Shown here: positions 1 through 8,361 of the stretch, piece after piece
Layout: each line of letters opens with the position of its first letter
Numbering within the stretch: the first letter of the stretch is position 1
Assembly (NCBI RefSeq): GCF_000425205.1
Contig: NZ_AULI01000010.1
Span: forward strand, 1-64,000
Direction of reading: 5' to 3'
Length of the DNA stretch: 64,000 nt
Origin: Pontibacillus halophilus JSM 076056 = DSM 19796
Lineage (GTDB): Bacteria > Bacillota > Bacilli > Bacillales > BH030062
Position numbers and translations under genes: made by a program
Notes under the pieces: model-generated
What the model saw: only the letters and a program-made list of their open reading frames with translations
What the model was told of the DNA's origin: nothing
Database searches by the model: none

Positions 1-227
1 CGTTGATTTTCCTTCCGAAGACGAATCAACTCATTTTCTTCAGGAGTGCGATTGTCCTTCTCTTTAAAGGACCCGGACTTCTCAAATCGGCTCACCCAAT
101 TATCAAAGGTAGAAGGATTCAGCTCGTACTCTTCAATAATCTGTTTCCTAGGTTTACCGTTCTGATAAAGCTGGACCATCTGCTTCTTAAACTCCTCTGT
201 GAACGTACGTCTGGACCTCTTAGTCAT
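1..227 (-). CDS. IS3-family transposase OrfA (partial, N-terminal part)
   Basis: The frame starts at ATG 227-225 behind a GAGGAGC ribosome site and runs off the left edge. The protein begins MTKRSRRTFTEEFKKQMVQL and continues with an HTH_8-like segment (residues ~15-50, with NPSTFDNW) and a leucine/charged stretch ending in ENELIRLRKENQ. This is the usual OrfA layout: helix-turn-helix for end recognition, then a leucine zipper. In intact members OrfB with the DDE domain follows through a -1 frameshift; it is outside the window. Confidence 0.88.
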   Translation of the reverse strand, partial: MTKRSRRTFTEEFKKQMVQLYQNGKPRKQIIEEYELNPSTFDNWVSRFEKSGSFKEKDNRTPEENELIRLRKENQ

Positions 228-305
228 GGTCAGTGCTCCTCGCTATTTGAATTGAGATAAGTTTACCTGACCTTAATTTACATGTCCAATTTAGTGTAGC
301 CTATC
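1..305 (-). mobile_element. End of an IS3-family insertion sequence (cut by window edge)
   Basis: The leftmost ~300 bases hold the 5' end of an IS3-family element read on the minus strand: the start of an OrfA transposase gene and about 75 bases of leader. The outer end is probably near 300-306, where a TG-initiated run (complement of 287-306) could be the terminal inverted repeat. The other end and the direct repeat lie outside the window, so the exact boundary and target duplication cannot be checked here. Confidence 0.75.
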
Positions 306-468
306 CATAAAGCCCATATAGGTATAATTACAAAGAACTCTGGGGCAACCCAAGTCTCGTCAGTGTAGTTCTCACCAATAGCCCCCCAGCAAAGAAAGTA
401 GATAGAAGTATGGCAATTAAACCAGTGAAAATCGTGTTAAGGACATATGCGACCTTTATTTTCTTCAA
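278..468 (-). pseudogene. Small membrane-protein gene broken by a G-tract frameshift and the IS end
   Basis: Read from TTG at 468 behind GAGGGGTGG, the frame encodes a basic start (KKIKVAYVLNTIF) and one hydrophobic segment up to FFAGG. In a run of six G's (about 380-385) the sense shifts to another frame that continues GAIGENYTDETWVAPEFF, then VIIPIWALWI, before running into the IS end and stopping at 278. Seven G's would restore one clean frame with a second hydrophobic segment. The last residues (GYTKLDM) are encoded by IS sequence. The family is not recognised. It could be a real pseudogene, a phase-variable tract or a homopolymer error, with the 3' end lost to the IS. Confidence 0.6.
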
Positions 469-723
469 AACAATCCCACCCCTCTCTATAATGTACGGAC
501 AAACTTTTATAAAGATTCATAACCAGTAAACTTCATTTATCGAAACTAAGTCTTCCGCAATCCTGCCCATTACTTAAAGACTCAACATCAAGATACTCAC
601 TATCAACAACAATCTTTACCAGAGCCTAACAGTAAGAATAGCCTAAATAAAATACAGGAACGAAATAGATTGGTATAGAAGCTATTGATAAACGATGTCA
701 AAGGGCAGGAGGTGAATTCGGCC

Positions 724-1320
724 ATGCTAGGTCACTATATTCAATATTGGCAAGAGTATTGTCAGGAAGAAAATTTGATAGGGATTGGTTCAACTAGAAA
801 GGCATACAGAGTCTCGTCTTATGTGATTAAAGTCAACATACATCCGCTTGGATTCGTTCAATCCAGCAAAGAGTTCGAAATCTATCATTCTATGAAGAAT
901 CGGGAACTCCACCACTTTCTGGCTGAGACGCTTTACTTAACGGAAGACTTTGTTATCCAGAGGTATTATCCTCCGTTGCCACTTCAGAATAATCAGTCTT
1001 ACGATGTAACAGAAGATGCGCTACCTCAATTCCATACAGTAGCATTTAAGGATTTACTATCCACTTTAGACAAGGAGTTTGACTCTTTTGATTTAAAGGA
1101 TAGCAGCAATTATGGATGGAACGATGAGGGGCAACCTGTATTAGTCGATTATGGTATGACAAAGGAAGTATATGAAAGGCAGTGGGTTCCTCTAGCTGAG
1201 TCTGGCGAACTGCCCCAAATTGAAATGAGCGAGTGTACGTCCTGTGGATTGGTAAAGGAGCTGCGCATGTACGGTTCTGGAGATGCCGATAAGAGATGCT
1301 ATTCTTGTGGAAAGCAATAA
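724..1320 (+). CDS. Compact protein-kinase-like protein with C-terminal zinc ribbon
   Basis: This is a 198-residue protein of unknown role. ATG 724 was chosen because AGGAGGTG (707-714) precedes it at good spacing; an upstream TTG at 685 has none. It shows the signs of a protein-kinase fold in unusually little sequence: a glycine-loop-like GIGSTRKAY (21-28), VIKV with Lys36, Glu52 as a possible helix-C glutamate, DLKDSSN (123-129) resembling a catalytic loop with Asp, Lys and Asn, and DYG (142-144) in place of DFG. The C-terminus has CTSC (171-174) and CYSC (192-195), a four-cysteine zinc ribbon. Spacing between the motifs is much shorter than in ordinary kinases, so activity is uncertain. 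It lies in an accessory stretch beside an IS, followed by a DUF4385 gene. Confidence 0.72.
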   Translation: MLGHYIQYWQEYCQEENLIGIGSTRKAYRVSSYVIKVNIHPLGFVQSSKEFEIYHSMKNRELHHFLAETLYLTEDFVIQRYYPPLPLQNNQSYDVTEDALPQFHTVAFKDLLSTLDKEFDSFDLKDSSNYGWNDEGQPVLVDYGMTKEVYERQWVPLAESGELPQIEMSECTSCGLVKELRMYGSGDADKRCYSCGKQ

Positions 1321-1406
1321 TTCTCGTACAACAAGACAATCAATGCGTTCCAATCCTTTTTGACAGACGGTTATTGTGGAATACTCCCATAAAAAGGAGT
1401 GAGTCC

Positions 1407-1853
1407 ATGGCTTTTGATTACGATCTAGACTTTGACACGATTGATTTCCGTGAATCCCCTGAGCTATATCGGGTTGGCAGAGGGGAACAGGGTGTACTAA
1501 TGGTTGAACCGTATAAGAGTGAAATCTTGCCCCATTGGAGATTCAAAACTCCTGAGATCGCGAAGGAATCATCAGAGAAAATCTATGAACTCTTTGAGGC
1601 ATATAAAGGACAGGATGATTTCGTAGGAATGGATATGGCACGTAAATTTATACAAATGGGATATACGCGTTCTAGAAGGTATGCGAATTATAAAGGTGGC
1701 AAGAAATACGACAAAGACGGAAATGTGAACGAACGTGATATTGACGAAGAGAAAGCAGCGTCTGCTCGAATCTTTGAAGAAAAGTGGAAGCAAATCCGCA
1801 ACGATGAAACGTATTTAGAGAAGAAGAAACAACACCAAAAACAGTACGGCTAA
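1407..1853 (+). CDS. DUF4385 family protein
   Basis: 148 residues, starting at ATG 1407 after AAAGGAGTGAG. The sequence fits the DUF4385 family as I recall it: an N-terminal DFRESPELYRVGRGEQGV block (about residues 15-32), then VEPYKSEILPHWRFKTP, and a helical part with DDFVGMDMARKFIQMGYTRSRRYANY. The C-terminus is lysine/glutamate rich. The biochemical function of the family is not known to me. It sits 86 bases after the kinase-like gene on the same strand, so co-transcription is possible but unproven. It ends convergently with nagA across a shared hairpin. Confidence 0.8.
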   Translation: MAFDYDLDFDTIDFRESPELYRVGRGEQGVLMVEPYKSEILPHWRFKTPEIAKESSEKIYELFEAYKGQDDFVGMDMARKFIQMGYTRSRRYANYKGGKKYDKDGNVNERDIDEEKAASARIFEEKWKQIRNDETYLEKKKQHQKQYG

Positions 1854-1875
1854 GGGGAGTTTATTACCGCTCCCC
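1854..1875. terminator. Bidirectional hairpin between DUF4385 gene and nagA
   Basis: GGGGAG (1854-1859) pairs with CTCCCC (1870-1875). It follows the DUF4385 stop directly and overlaps the nagA stop codon, so it can serve both convergent genes. Confidence 0.55.
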
Positions 1876-3045
1876 CTCTTTGCTGTACCCAATAACACCT
1901 CGACATATCGTTAAGTGTACGTTAAACGATTCATCGACAACGACTAGATCGGCGTCCTTACCTACCGCAATACTTCCTTTCCGATTCAATACACCAAGTT
2001 GCTTCGCTGCATTGGATGAAGCCATTTCAGCAAGCTGATGCAAGGAAGGCTTGCACAATTGGTTCATCCGTCGAACCGCTTCGTTCATTTTGAGAACGCT
2101 CCCTGCTAAAGTACCATCCTCTAGCGTGGCTTTGCCATCTTTCACCGTCACTGGTTGGCCACCAAGTTCATAATCCCCATCTCTTAAGCACTTAGCCCTC
2201 ATAGCATCCGTGATGAGCATCAGTCCTTTAGACGTTTTATTCTGGTAAGCGAGCTCCACTGCCTCATCTACGGCATGCATGCCATCAACAATTAACTCTG
2301 CCATGATGTCCTCTTTGAGGAACGTGGCACCTACCACACCAGGCTCCCTATGAAGGAAGCCACTCATCTGATTATAGAGATGGGTAACTTGCGTCGCACC
2401 TCTGTCAATTGCCTTGAGGACTTCCTGATAGGTGGCATTGGAATGACCGATGGAGGCTACGATGTTTCGTTCAGTTAAATAGCGTGTGAGTTCGAGTCCT
2501 CCCTCTCGTTCTGGAGCGAGAGTTACGACGCGGATGCCATTGCCGCTTGTCTTCTCCATTTCTTTAAAGAGCTCTATGTTTGGAGAAATGATGTGCTCGA
2601 CTGGCTGAGCACCTGCTTTCTCTGGAGAGAGGAACGGACCTTCCAAGTGAACACCTAATAGTTCCGCTTCCCCGTTCCTCTTCTGACTAGAGCGATAAGC
2701 AGCTGCACAAGATAGCGCCTCCTGTATTGCGGACAAGGATTGCGTCATGGTCGTCGCTAAGTAACTCGTAGTTCCTTCTTTAGGCAAAGCCTGACTAATC
2801 GCGCTCAGTGCAGATTCCGTGGCATCCATTACGTCATACCCTGCCGCTCCATGAATGTGGTCGTCAATAAAGCCAGGTAGTAACGTGAAGGATTCGCCTT
2901 CGTATTGAAAGACTTTGTGAGTTTCTGCATCAATATCGGTCTGTATCTTTTCAATGACACCATCCTTCACGAGCAAGTCACCTTGTATCAGGTCTCCACC
3001 CTCTTGAACAATGGTCATATTCTTGAACAAGATTGTCTCGGACAT
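1864..3045 (-). CDS. nagA: N-acetylglucosamine-6-phosphate deacetylase
   Basis: 393 residues. It removes acetate from GlcNAc-6-P to give glucosamine-6-P in amino-sugar catabolism and peptidoglycan recycling, in the cytoplasm. It has the amidohydrolase pattern: HIH at 63-65 (metal-binding), HLEGPF with Glu135, GHSNAT with His201, THLYNQMSG with His222, and LITDAM with catalytic Asp280. An ATG lies 24 bases further up (3069), but AAAGGAGGAG lies between the two and fits the inner ATG at 3045, so that start is preferred. No nagB or GntR-type nagR is adjacent, unlike the common nagA-nagB operon. A terminator separates it from the upstream epimerase gene. Confidence 0.93.
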   Translation of the reverse strand: MSETILFKNMTIVQEGGDLIQGDLLVKDGVIEKIQTDIDAETHKVFQYEGESFTLLPGFIDDHIHGAAGYDVMDATESALSAISQALPKEGTTSYLATTMTQSLSAIQEALSCAAAYRSSQKRNGEAELLGVHLEGPFLSPEKAGAQPVEHIISPNIELFKEMEKTSGNGIRVVTLAPEREGGLELTRYLTERNIVASIGHSNATYQEVLKAIDRGATQVTHLYNQMSGFLHREPGVVGATFLKEDIMAELIVDGMHAVDEAVELAYQNKTSKGLMLITDAMRAKCLRDGDYELGGQPVTVKDGKATLEDGTLAGSVLKMNEAVRRMNQLCKPSLHQLAEMASSNAAKQLGVLNRKGSIAVGKDADLVVVDESFNVHLTICRGVIGYSKEGER

Positions 3046-3076
3046 AGCCGCTCCTCCTTTATGCACCATATAGAAA

Positions 3077-3102
3077 AACCAGGACCTATGCGGATCCTGG
3101 TT
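3077..3102 (-). terminator. Terminator of the epimerase gene
   Basis: AACCAGGA (3077-3084) pairs with TCCTGGTT (3095-3102); read on the minus strand it is followed by a T-run. It lies in the 66-base gap between the epimerase stop and the nagA start. Confidence 0.75.
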
Positions 3103-3111
3103 GTCTCTTCA

Positions 3112-4356
3112 TTATTGTACCGTATCTTCTTCTTTTGCTTCTGGAATTCCTGGCTGTTGTTCTTTCGTCCACGTGCTTGTTGCAGGAATCTTCGAGTAAT
3201 CGGCACGATACGCATATTTCTGTGCGATTTCCGTTACTTCTTGAAGAAGTCCTGTATCAAGCGTCGTTGGGTTCAACCCTTTCGATAAGAACAAGTCATT
3301 CTTAACGTGAAGGTCGTTCTCAGGTGCTTCTTTACGCGGGTTGGATACGTACGCAATTTCACCACTCGCCATTTCGCTCACGAGCTTGGCTAGATCATTC
3401 ACTCGGTGTGTCTCTGTCATTTGGTTGAAGATCATAACACGTTCTTCAAGACCTGGTGCGTTGTCAATGGCAAGTTCAATACAGCGAACTGTATCTTGGA
3501 TATGAATGAAGGCACGAGTTTGTCCACCTGTACCATGAACAGTAATTGGGTACCCAACAGCTGCTTGCATAAGGAAGCGGTTCAAGACTGTACCGTAGTC
3601 CCCATCATAGTCAAAGCGGTTGATTAAACGCTCGTCCATGTTCGTCTCAGCAGTATTTGTTCCCCATACAATTCCTTGGTGAAGGTCTGTCACACGAACA
3701 CCGTCATTCTTATTGTAGTATTGGAACAACAGTTGGTCTTGTGTCTTCGTCATATGGTAAACTGAGCCTGGGTTGGTTGGGTAAAGAATTTGCTGCTCTA
3801 CACGCTCACCAGATTCTGTTTTCACTTCTACATCTAGGTAGCCTTCTGGAATCTTCATTCCAGCTGTACCATACCCATACACCCCCATCGTTCCAAGGTG
3901 CACAAGGTGAATATCAAGACCCGATTCAACAATTGCACAAAGGACGTTATGAGTCGCATTTAAGTTATTGTTAACCGTGTAACGTTTATGTTTTGGAGAT
4001 TTCATAGAATAAGGAGCAGAACGTTGTTCAGCAAAGTGTACGATTGTATCTGGCTTTTCTGTTTCAAGAACGTTCAGGAACTCTTCGTATTCTTCTGCAA
4101 GGTCGACATTATAGAAGCCAATCTTCTTACCAGAAACCTCTTCCCAAGCCTTCAATCGTGTTCCCATTGGTTGGATTGGAGTTAAGGATTCCGCTTCTAG
4201 TTCATTATCAATATTGCGTCGTGAAAGGTTGTCGACGACGATGACCTCATGACCTACATTTGATAAATGTAAGCTTGTTGGCCAGCCACAGAAGCCGTCT
4301 CCCCCTAGCACGAGGACCTTTTTCTTTGATTGTGAATGATTGCTTCCAGAATTCAT
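3112..4356 (-). CDS. UDP-sulfoquinovose synthase-like NAD-dependent epimerase/dehydratase
   Basis: 414 residues, extended SDR fold. The Rossmann start reads VLVLGGDGFCGWPTSLHLS (residues 14-32) and matches the SQD1/SqdB subfamily closely. So do SRRNIDNELE, HFAEQRSAPYSMKS, VNNNLNATHN, HLGTMGVYGYGTAG, the active-site YHMTK and HGTGGQTRAFIHIQDT. SQD1 enzymes make UDP-sulfoquinovose from UDP-glucose and sulfite for sulfolipid head groups. No partner glycosyltransferase (SqdX/SqdD type) is adjacent; the nearest UDP-glucose supplier is galU at 28 kb. ATG 4356 is preferred (AAAGGGTG upstream) over a GTG nine bases earlier. Subfamily membership is clear; the substrate in this host is inference. Confidence 0.85.
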   Translation of the reverse strand: MNSGSNHSQSKKKVLVLGGDGFCGWPTSLHLSNVGHEVIVVDNLSRRNIDNELEAESLTPIQPMGTRLKAWEEVSGKKIGFYNVDLAEEYEEFLNVLETEKPDTIVHFAEQRSAPYSMKSPKHKRYTVNNNLNATHNVLCAIVESGLDIHLVHLGTMGVYGYGTAGMKIPEGYLDVEVKTESGERVEQQILYPTNPGSVYHMTKTQDQLLFQYYNKNDGVRVTDLHQGIVWGTNTAETNMDERLINRFDYDGDYGTVLNRFLMQAAVGYPITVHGTGGQTRAFIHIQDTVRCIELAIDNAPGLEERVMIFNQMTETHRVNDLAKLVSEMASGEIAYVSNPRKEAPENDLHVKNDLFLSKGLNPTTLDTGLLQEVTEIAQKYAYRADYSKIPATSTWTKEQQPGIPEAKEEDTVQ

Positions 4357-4856
4357 TTGATACACCCTTTATCAATTAGTTTATCAGTTCAAGTATTGAT
4401 GGAAAGCATACGTATTCGTTGCCCTCTTAGAAGGAAGGGCAATAAAATTACACGCTCATGTGCTATTTTACAACATGATAGCGATTTAATCTAACACCCA
4501 TCACAATCTATTCGAAATCACGCTTCAAAATTGTAATAGTTCGGTTAATTTCACATGCTTTCTACTTGAATGATTTCAATCAATACTAGATAAAGGGCTT
4601 GTTTTCGTAAGACCTACCTATAGAAATTCAGCCAGGATATGAGCCGATTTCACACATTTGTTAGGTTTGTACCCCTTTATTCAGCAACACACAGGCTAGA
4701 AGACATTTTCTTTAAATGATCTTGTTGTTCTTGTTAACTTTCTGTAAATCACGTTTATAAGAAATTGCATGGGATCCTGTGTATATCTTCAATTTCAACC
4801 CATCTAGCCATGTGCTTGGCCGTATAGTAAGACTGATCATTGGAAACCTAAGTCGT
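4357..4856. other. Gene-free interval upstream of the epimerase gene
   Basis: About 500 AT-rich bases between the epimerase start and a small membrane-protein gene that reads away. No convincing ORF was seen. It should hold the epimerase promoter; one weak candidate on the minus strand is TTGTAA-N17-TAATTT. In the likely leader, TTGCCCT (4419-4425) and AGGGCAA (4436-4442) can form a hairpin. Nothing else was recognised. Confidence 0.5.
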
Positions 4857-5156
4857 TTACGTACGCTTCTTTCCGAACACTCTAAGTAGTATTCCTGTCA
4901 AGCATAGGACGATGGCATTGGCTAAGAGACATAAGAAGATAAAGGCACCAGCATACCCCGCGCCTTCATGCGTTGATTCAGGGTTCGTTGCTCTACTCAG
5001 TTCCAAGAACAAGTACCCCATCAAGAAAGCAACGATAGGGGCGAGAACCATCATGAGTATGCCATACACCCACAACTCTACTTTATTCCTTTTGTAAAAG
5101 TGAACAGCCAATCCATCAATCGTTACGAGTAGTGCTAAAAGAACTACTAATACCAA
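4857..5156 (-). CDS. Small membrane protein, unknown family
   Basis: 99 residues if started at TTG 5156, which has AAAGGAG a few bases upstream; the frame is open another 17 codons without a better site. It has three or four hydrophobic segments (about residues 2-17, 28-48, 68-92) and a basic tail ending FGKKRT. The loop before the last segment is polar (SRATNPESTHEGAG). I do not recognise the family. It stands alone, flanked by the long gap on its 3' side and a divergent small gene. Confidence 0.6.
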   Translation of the reverse strand: MVLVVLLALLVTIDGLAVHFYKRNKVELWVYGILMMVLAPIVAFLMGYLFLELSRATNPESTHEGAGYAGAFIFLCLLANAIVLCLTGILLRVFGKKRT

Positions 5157-5458
5157 ACAATCGCTCCTTTCGTATCGATACTCAAGAATCCTGCGATTCG
5201 CAATCACATTTATCTAATGGAACAGAGAGCTACAAGAGCGTTACAAAATCACGCGACATCTTCATTCCATCACCTCAAGTTCTTATTACTGCTAGGGTGA
5301 GGGCATCCTACATCACAATCAAATCCCTTCCGTTTTATAGCTGCTATTCATTTTACCTGAACGAAACGCATAAATAAATGAAGATTCTGATTTTTAAACG
5401 GATGCACACACATTATGAGGTCCATTCGGTTATACTAAAGAGGAAAGGGAGTGAAGGT

Positions 5459-5659
5459 TTGGGTGAGATTGTAATTGAGGATGTTCTATTCCAATTGTTT
5501 CTAGCTCTATTTATTCTAATTCTGTTCGCTGTCTTGATTTGGCTCTTGTATAAAGTGGTTCATTATGTGAACCATCAGCGTAGTCAGGAAGTACGCATAG
5601 CCAAGATTGAAAAGAGAATGAGTGAACTAACTGAATCCTCTCCACCTAAACAGAAATAG
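5459..5659 (+). CDS. Small single-pass membrane protein, DUF4083-like
   Basis: 66 residues from TTG 5459, chosen because GGGAGTGAAGG stands just upstream; longer in-frame starts lack a ribosome site. One hydrophobic segment covers about residues 10-30, followed by a charged, coiled-coil-like tail with EVRIAKIEKRMSELTE. This layout resembles the DUF4083 family of Bacillus. Function unknown. It ends 33 bases before the convergent GNAT gene. Confidence 0.55.
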   Translation: MGEIVIEDVLFQLFLALFILILFAVLIWLLYKVVHYVNHQRSQEVRIAKIEKRMSELTESSPPKQK

Positions 5660-5692
5660 CCCAGATGTCTTTACGAGCGATTCAGTTATGAC

Positions 5693-6244
5693 TTACGTTT
5701 CTCTTGGATGGAAGCGAGCCATCACGAGTGTGTTATAGTAGTTGCCATCCGATAATCGCTTGTCTGCCACAAGTGTACCTTCAATGACAAAGCCAAATTG
5801 CTCATACAGGCGAATGGCCGATGTGTTGGTCTCGAGGACAAGTAACGTTACCTTCTTCTTGCCGTTTCGGTCGGCCCATGCTAAAGACTGTTGCAACAGA
5901 CATTTGCCCAACCCATATCCCCAGCTATTCTTTAAGATACATACACCAAATTCCACTTTGTGCGACAGTCGTTTATAAGGGCTTCCTTCGCATCTTGAGA
6001 AGCCCACAACCTTCCCCTCTCTTTCCGCAACAAGGAATAAGTGATAAGGAGAGTGAAGGTCCCGCTCGATTACTGCTTTAAATCCTTCCTCATCAATGTA
6101 TCCCTCTCCACTATCCCGGTCTAAATTCTCCGTTTCTCCATCGATTATGATGCGAATGTCTGCAAGAGCTTCTGCATCGTCAACGTGCACTTGCCGAACA
6201 CGAAATTGCTCCCCATTCCGAATGAAGGATACGATTTCTTCCAT
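5693..6244 (-). CDS. GNAT-family N-acetyltransferase
   Basis: 183 residues; transfers an acetyl group from acetyl-CoA to an unknown amine. The acetyl-CoA pyrophosphate loop is visible as SWGYGLGKCLLQ, followed by the family's TLLVLETNTSAIRLYEQFGF, where the neighbouring helix and the NxxAIxLYEKxGF block are typical. Of two in-frame ATGs (6250, 6244), the second has correct spacing from AAAGGA. It begins 14 bases after the CotA-like oxidase stop on the same strand, so it is probably the last gene of that run. The substrate is unknown. Confidence 0.82.
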   Translation of the reverse strand: MEEIVSFIRNGEQFRVRQVHVDDAEALADIRIIIDGETENLDRDSGEGYIDEEGFKAVIERDLHSPYHLFLVAEREGKVVGFSRCEGSPYKRLSHKVEFGVCILKNSWGYGLGKCLLQQSLAWADRNGKKKVTLLVLETNTSAIRLYEQFGFVIEGTLVADKRLSDGNYYNTLVMARFHPRET

Positions 6245-6258
6245 GCTCATCGTCCTTT

Positions 6259-7794
6259 CTATTGAATGACAACGACGTACGGCCGCATCATTTCGTAGTC
6301 TTCGTGCTCAAGAATGTGACAATGCCACACGTATAGCCCGGTGAATGGACCAAATTGCATAATGATACGGGTGACTTCACCTGGATTCGCTCGGACTGTG
6401 TCTTTCCATCCTTGCTCAATTCGCTCAGGTCCCCTTCTAGGTCCAGTTCGTGTGATGGTCCCATCCTTCTCATAGACCTCTCGATCAAATGGCTGGCGGT
6501 CAAGGATTTGGAATTGTACCAGATGGAGATGAATCGGATGGGTAGCTTTCGAAAGATTGATTAACGTCCATACCTCTATCGAGCCTAGACACGCCTTCTC
6601 ACTGATTGGCTCTGTCCATAGACGATCATCGAGCAGATGTATGTTTCTCCCGTACTGGTCCGGTCGCATGGACAAGGTAAGGTTTCTTCTACACGAGGCT
6701 TCCTGTTCATTCAGCATCGGGATGGTTGTTAAGATATAAGGTAAGGGCTCTTTGTAACCAATAGTCGGTGTCGTTCCCACTCTAAACTGCATGATTGTAC
6801 CCGTTGTCTTTCTATCTGGTTGGCCTCCTTGAGGGAACGGTGCTGCTGCATCATTGAGTAAAATGATTGACTCCCCTTCATAGGAAGAGAAATCAATGAT
6901 GACATCCACACGTTCGGCTGGGGCTAATAGGATGGAGGAAGTTTCAATAGGAGTTCGAACAAGTCCTTGATCTGTACCAATGATTATAAAAGAGTGCCCG
7001 TTCGACAAAGACATCTTATAGAAACGTGCGTTTGAGCCATTTAACACTCTAAATCGGTACCGACGGGGTTCCACCTGAAGATAGGGCCAGGCTTTCCCAT
7101 TCACAACAATCGTATCACCAAAGAAATCAGGAATAACGGAAGGGTTTACGTCTTTGACTGGCTTCTCGGACTGAGATGGATAATAAAGACTGCCATCCTC
7201 GTGAAAGGAACGGTCGCAAAGGATGAGTGGTATATCATAATACCCTGTCGGAAGCAGATGACTTCGTTCTTCGTCGTCATGGATGATGTACATGCCAAAT
7301 AGACCCGCATAAATATTGAGCCTCGTTATGCCCATAGCGTGGTCATGATACCAGAGATTGGTGGCCTTCTGTATGTTCGGATACATGTAAGTAGGTTGTG
7401 AGAAATAGGATCCAACTTGCTTGAAATCACGGGTAAACCATGCTTCAGGGTACCCATCGCTCCAATCTTCGGTTACCCCTCCATGAAGATGTACGACTGT
7501 TCGCACTTCAGGCTGACTCTTCTCAGCTCCATGAACAGTGAAATCAATCGGCAGGAAATGTGTGGGTGGAAGTTTATTCTTCCATAGGACGCACACAGGC
7601 TCACCTGTATTTGCATGAAAGGTTGGACCTGGAAATTGTCCATCGTATCCCCAGATTCTCGTTGGGGGTAAGTCCCGATGTATGTGGACGTGTGCTTCCT
7701 TCATTGTTACCTCATACATCGGTACGCCATCTATTGTTCTTGACGGTTGTTTCGTTGTTGGTATCGGAAGAGCATCGACAAATTTCTCAAGCAC
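6259..7794 (-). CDS. cotA: CotA-type multicopper oxidase (laccase / bilirubin oxidase)
   Basis: 511 residues, against 513 for Bacillus subtilis CotA as recalled. It oxidises phenolics or bilirubin and reduces O2 to water. All four copper motifs are present: HLHGG (102-106), WYHDHAMG (148-155), HPIHLH near the C-terminus, and HCHILEHEDYEMM (491-503) with the type 1 Cys492, His497 and axial Met502. There is no signal peptide, as in CotA. GTG 7794 gives MLEKFVDALPIP, which lines up with the CotA N-terminus and has GGGGGTG ahead; an ATG 15 bases up overlaps that site. Its position inside a PadR-led gene run, 60 bases after the GyrI-like gene, is not what a stand-alone coat gene would show. Confidence 0.93.
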   Translation of the reverse strand: MLEKFVDALPIPTTKQPSRTIDGVPMYEVTMKEAHVHIHRDLPPTRIWGYDGQFPGPTFHANTGEPVCVLWKNKLPPTHFLPIDFTVHGAEKSQPEVRTVVHLHGGVTEDWSDGYPEAWFTRDFKQVGSYFSQPTYMYPNIQKATNLWYHDHAMGITRLNIYAGLFGMYIIHDDEERSHLLPTGYYDIPLILCDRSFHEDGSLYYPSQSEKPVKDVNPSVIPDFFGDTIVVNGKAWPYLQVEPRRYRFRVLNGSNARFYKMSLSNGHSFIIIGTDQGLVRTPIETSSILLAPAERVDVIIDFSSYEGESIILLNDAAAPFPQGGQPDRKTTGTIMQFRVGTTPTIGYKEPLPYILTTIPMLNEQEASCRRNLTLSMRPDQYGRNIHLLDDRLWTEPISEKACLGSIEVWTLINLSKATHPIHLHLVQFQILDRQPFDREVYEKDGTITRTGPRRGPERIEQGWKDTVRANPGEVTRIIMQFGPFTGLYVWHCHILEHEDYEMMRPYVVVIQ

Positions 7795-7854
7795 TAGGTA
7801 CACCCCCATGTAGAGTCTGTCGTCTTCCTATACTGTATTCATGCGGTCGTTTCG

Positions 7855-8343
7855 TTACCCCTGTTTCTTTACAATCGGGATATACACTTCTTCAGTTGCA
7901 TCCTGGTCATCTGGACGATAGTCTAGAGTAAGTCGTTCAAAGTGCGCTCGGTCATCTAATAAGTAGGGTGACTCGGGAAGCCACTCTTCATAAATGTATC
8001 TCAATGTTCTCGGGAACTCATATGCGGGACCTTGGTGGATAAACTTCGCATACAATCCTCCCGCAAGCGTCAAGGGTTCAACACCTTCTATGATAGTGTC
8101 GTCTTCAGCCACCTTCACAGCAGCCCACTTTACAAAAGGAGTAGAAGCTGTAAATGTATCAGGGTTCATTCCCCCTTCATAAATTGTAACATTGTACAAG
8201 AATTCATCCGTTCTATTCGGAATAGTCGGCCGTTTCGGCATAAAGCTTTGCCAAAGTGACACAGTCTCATCGGCCTCCAATGTCATTTGTCTCCACTTGC
8301 CTAATAAGTTCGTTTGTTCTATGCTTACAATCTCAGGATCCAC
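7855..8343 (-). CDS. GyrI-like / AraC-type effector-binding domain protein
   Basis: 162 residues, GTG start at 8343 with GAAAGGATG upstream. The whole protein looks like one stand-alone effector-binding (BacR/GyrI-like) domain: an opening with LLGKWRQMTLEADETVSLWQ, a central YEFPRTLRYIYEEWLPESPYLLDDRAHFERL, and a closing EVYIPI, where such domains end in a strand. These domains bind small hydrophobic or cationic ligands; no DNA-binding domain is attached. It begins 18 bases after the DUF2812 stop and is followed by cotA on the same strand, suggesting a sensing or sequestering partner in one operon. Confidence 0.75.
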   Translation of the reverse strand: MDPEIVSIEQTNLLGKWRQMTLEADETVSLWQSFMPKRPTIPNRTDEFLYNVTIYEGGMNPDTFTASTPFVKWAAVKVAEDDTIIEGVEPLTLAGGLYAKFIHQGPAYEFPRTLRYIYEEWLPESPYLLDDRAHFERLTLDYRPDDQDATEEVYIPIVKKQG

Positions 8344-8361
8344 ACGCGTTCATCCTTTCTT

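Noticed and set aside
3-260. 85-residue + strand reading frame at the left edge
   Set aside because: It is the antisense of the IS3 OrfA gene, which has a proper ribosome site and recognisable HTH sequence on the minus strand.
5132-5377. 81-residue + strand frame upstream of the DUF4083-like gene
   Set aside because: It overlaps the 5' end and leader of the minus-strand membrane protein, has no ribosome site and an unlikely composition.
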